Positions 5,628 to 6,747 of a stretch of DNA of 6,747 nt are shown piece by piece. Source of the DNA: Lonsdalea quercina subsp. quercina (GTDB taxonomy: Bacteria; Pseudomonadota; Gammaproteobacteria; Enterobacterales; Enterobacteriaceae); contig NZ_JIBO01000006.1 in NCBI RefSeq assembly GCF_000688655.1, positions 453,006 through 459,752 of the forward strand, written 5' to 3'. Position numbers and translations under genes: made by a program. Below the pieces are notes generated by a model. That model saw only the letters and a list, made by a program, of their open reading frames with translations. It was not told the origin of the DNA and searched no databases. Every line of letters begins with the position of its first letter. Positions within the stretch are counted from its first letter, which is position 1.

Positions 5628-6747
5628 TCAGCCCACACTGTGCTCAAGGCTTATGGCCAGGAGCTTCTGGGCTTCCACCGCAAACTCCAGCGGCAGTTCG
5701 GAGAAGACATCTTTACAGAACCCGTTCACGATCATTGAAATCGCATCATCTTCGCTGATACCGCGCTGCAAACAGTAGAACAGCTGGTCTTCGCCGATTC
5801 GGGACGTGGTCGCTTCGTGCTCCAGCTGCGCCGTGTTGTTTTTCACTTCCACGTACGGGAACGTGTGCGCGCCGCACTCGCTACCAATCAACATCGAGTC
5901 GCACTGGGTGAAGTTACGGGCGTTCGTCGCGGTCGGCATAATTTTCACCAGTCCGCGATAAGTGTTCTCGCTGCTGCCCGCCGAAATCCCTTTCGAGATA
6001 ATGGTGGACCGCGTGTTTTTCCCGATGTGGATCATCTTGGTTCCGGTGTCGGCCTGCTGATGACCGCTGGTCAACGCCACAGAGAAAAACTCGCCGACCG
6101 AGTTGTCGCCACGCAGCACCACGCTGGGATATTTCCAGGTGATTGCAGAGCCGGTCTCAGACTGCGTCCAGGACATTTTCGAACTTTCTCCCGCGCACAG
6201 CGCGCGCTTGGTCACAAAGTTCAAAATCCCGCCTTCGCTGTCTTTACCCGCGAACCAGTTCTGCACGGTGGAATACTTCACTTCCGCCCGGTTATTGATG
6301 ATCACTTCCACGACGGCGGCATGCAGCTGATAGCTGTCACGCACCGGGGCGGAACACCCTTCGATGTAGCTGACATAGCTGTCGTCGTCCGCGATCAGGA
6401 TGGTACGTTCAAATTGACCGGTTTTCGCCGCGTTAATACGGAAGTAGGTCGACAGCTCCATCGGACAGCGCACCCCTTTCGGGATGTAAACGAACGTGCC
6501 GTCGGAAGCCACGGCAGCGTTCAGCGCGGCAAAGAAGTTATCGTTGGACGGCACCACGGTGCCCAGGTATTTGCGCACCAGCTCCGGGTGTTCCTGAATC
6601 GCTTCGCTGAACGAACAGAAAATCACGCCGTGTTTCGCCAGCTCATGACGATAGGTCGTCGCAACGGACACGGAATCGAAAATCGCGTCGACGGCTACGT
6701 CTTTACCTTCACGTACCGGCACGCCAAGCTGCTCGAACGCCTTTTCG
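5628..6747 (-). CDS. sufB: Fe-S cluster scaffold SufB (5' end missing, beyond the window)
   Basis: SufB is the scaffold subunit on which the new iron-sulfur cluster is assembled, using sulfur from SufE and ATP hydrolysis by SufC. The visible part is 372 codons and ends SLEHSVG, as in E. coli. About 123 N-terminal residues are outside the window, judged from the 495-residue E. coli protein. The frame stays open to the right edge ([14 protein letters not shown]), so the GTG at 6722 is an internal valine, not a start. Residues known to matter in E. coli are all present: Arg226, Asn228, Cys254 (EGCSAP), Gln285 and Trp287 (QNW), Lys303 (VTKRAL), Cys405 (FTQCDS) and the EHE trio 432-434, in E. coli numbering. 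A 93-nt spacer separates it from sufC. sufA and the operon promoter are expected just upstream, outside the window. Confidence 0.97.
   Translation of the reverse strand, partial: EKAFEQLGVPVREGKDVAVDAIFDSVSVATTYRHELAKHGVIFCSFSEAIQEHPELVRKYLGTVVPSNDNFFAALNAAVASDGTFVYIPKGVRCPMELSTYFRINAAKTGQFERTILIADDDSYVSYIEGCSAPVRDSYQLHAAVVEVIINNRAEVKYSTVQNWFAGKDSEGGILNFVTKRALCAGESSKMSWTQSETGSAITWKYPSVVLRGDNSVGEFFSVALTSGHQQADTGTKMIHIGKNTRSTIISKGISAGSSENTYRGLVKIMPTATNARNFTQCDSMLIGSECGAHTFPYVEVKNNTAQLEHEATTSRIGEDQLFYCLQRGISEDDAISMIVNGFCKDVFSELPLEFAVEAQKLLAISLEHSVG

Noticed and set aside
6720..6722. GTG as a start of sufB
   Set aside because: The frame continues upstream with conserved SufB residues to the window edge; the codon is an internal valine.

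Overview
The window comes from a gamma-proteobacterium of the Enterobacterales. The gene order lpp > < L,D-transpeptidase < sufE < sufS < sufD < sufC < sufB matches the Escherichia coli lpp-ldtE-sufESDCB(A) neighbourhood, where pykF lies on the far side of lpp and sufA beyond sufB. The proteins align almost end to end with the enterobacterial family members I remember. The Lpp sequence (starting [11 protein letters not shown], ending RTYKK) and the moderate GC content suggest a Pectobacteriaceae/Yersiniaceae-type genus such as Dickeya, Brenneria or Pectobacterium. That genus-level guess is inference, not proof.

Layout. Bases 1-195 are non-coding and AT-rich. They end in a recognisable lpp promoter (TTCTCA, 17 bp, TAATAC) and a short leader with a Shine-Dalgarno site. 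lpp (196-432, +) encodes the Braun outer-membrane lipoprotein and is followed by a strong hairpin terminator (449-479) that has a T-tract in both directions. A 125-base gap (480-604) contains a GC-rich block of unknown nature. The remaining genes are on the minus strand: an L,D-transpeptidase (605-1609), a 249-base gap with a terminator-like hairpin and a possible promoter/leader hairpin, then sufE, sufS, sufD, sufC and the 3' three quarters of sufB, which runs off the right edge. The suf promoter region and sufA lie outside the window.

How the genes work together. SufBCD is the iron-sulfur cluster scaffold/ATPase complex. SufS is the cysteine desulfurase and SufE the sulfur shuttle that feeds SufB. 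The catalytic and scaffold residues known from E. coli are all present in the visible parts. The genes are tightly packed: sufC/sufD overlap by 26 nt, sufD/sufS by 4 nt, and sufS-sufE are 19 nt apart. The exception is a 93-nt sufB-sufC spacer. The cell-envelope pair, lpp and the L,D-transpeptidase, converges on the shared terminator. The transpeptidase looks more like the Lpp-anchoring enzymes (LdtA/B/C) than like LdtE, the enzyme E. coli has at this position.

I see no mobile element, CRISPR array, RNA gene or obviously new system. The points most worth a second look are the structured sufB-sufC spacer with a 21-codon reading frame ending in the sufC ribosome-binding site, the palindrome that holds the sufS stop codon and abuts the sufE ribosome-binding site, and the subtype of the transpeptidase beside its likely substrate gene.
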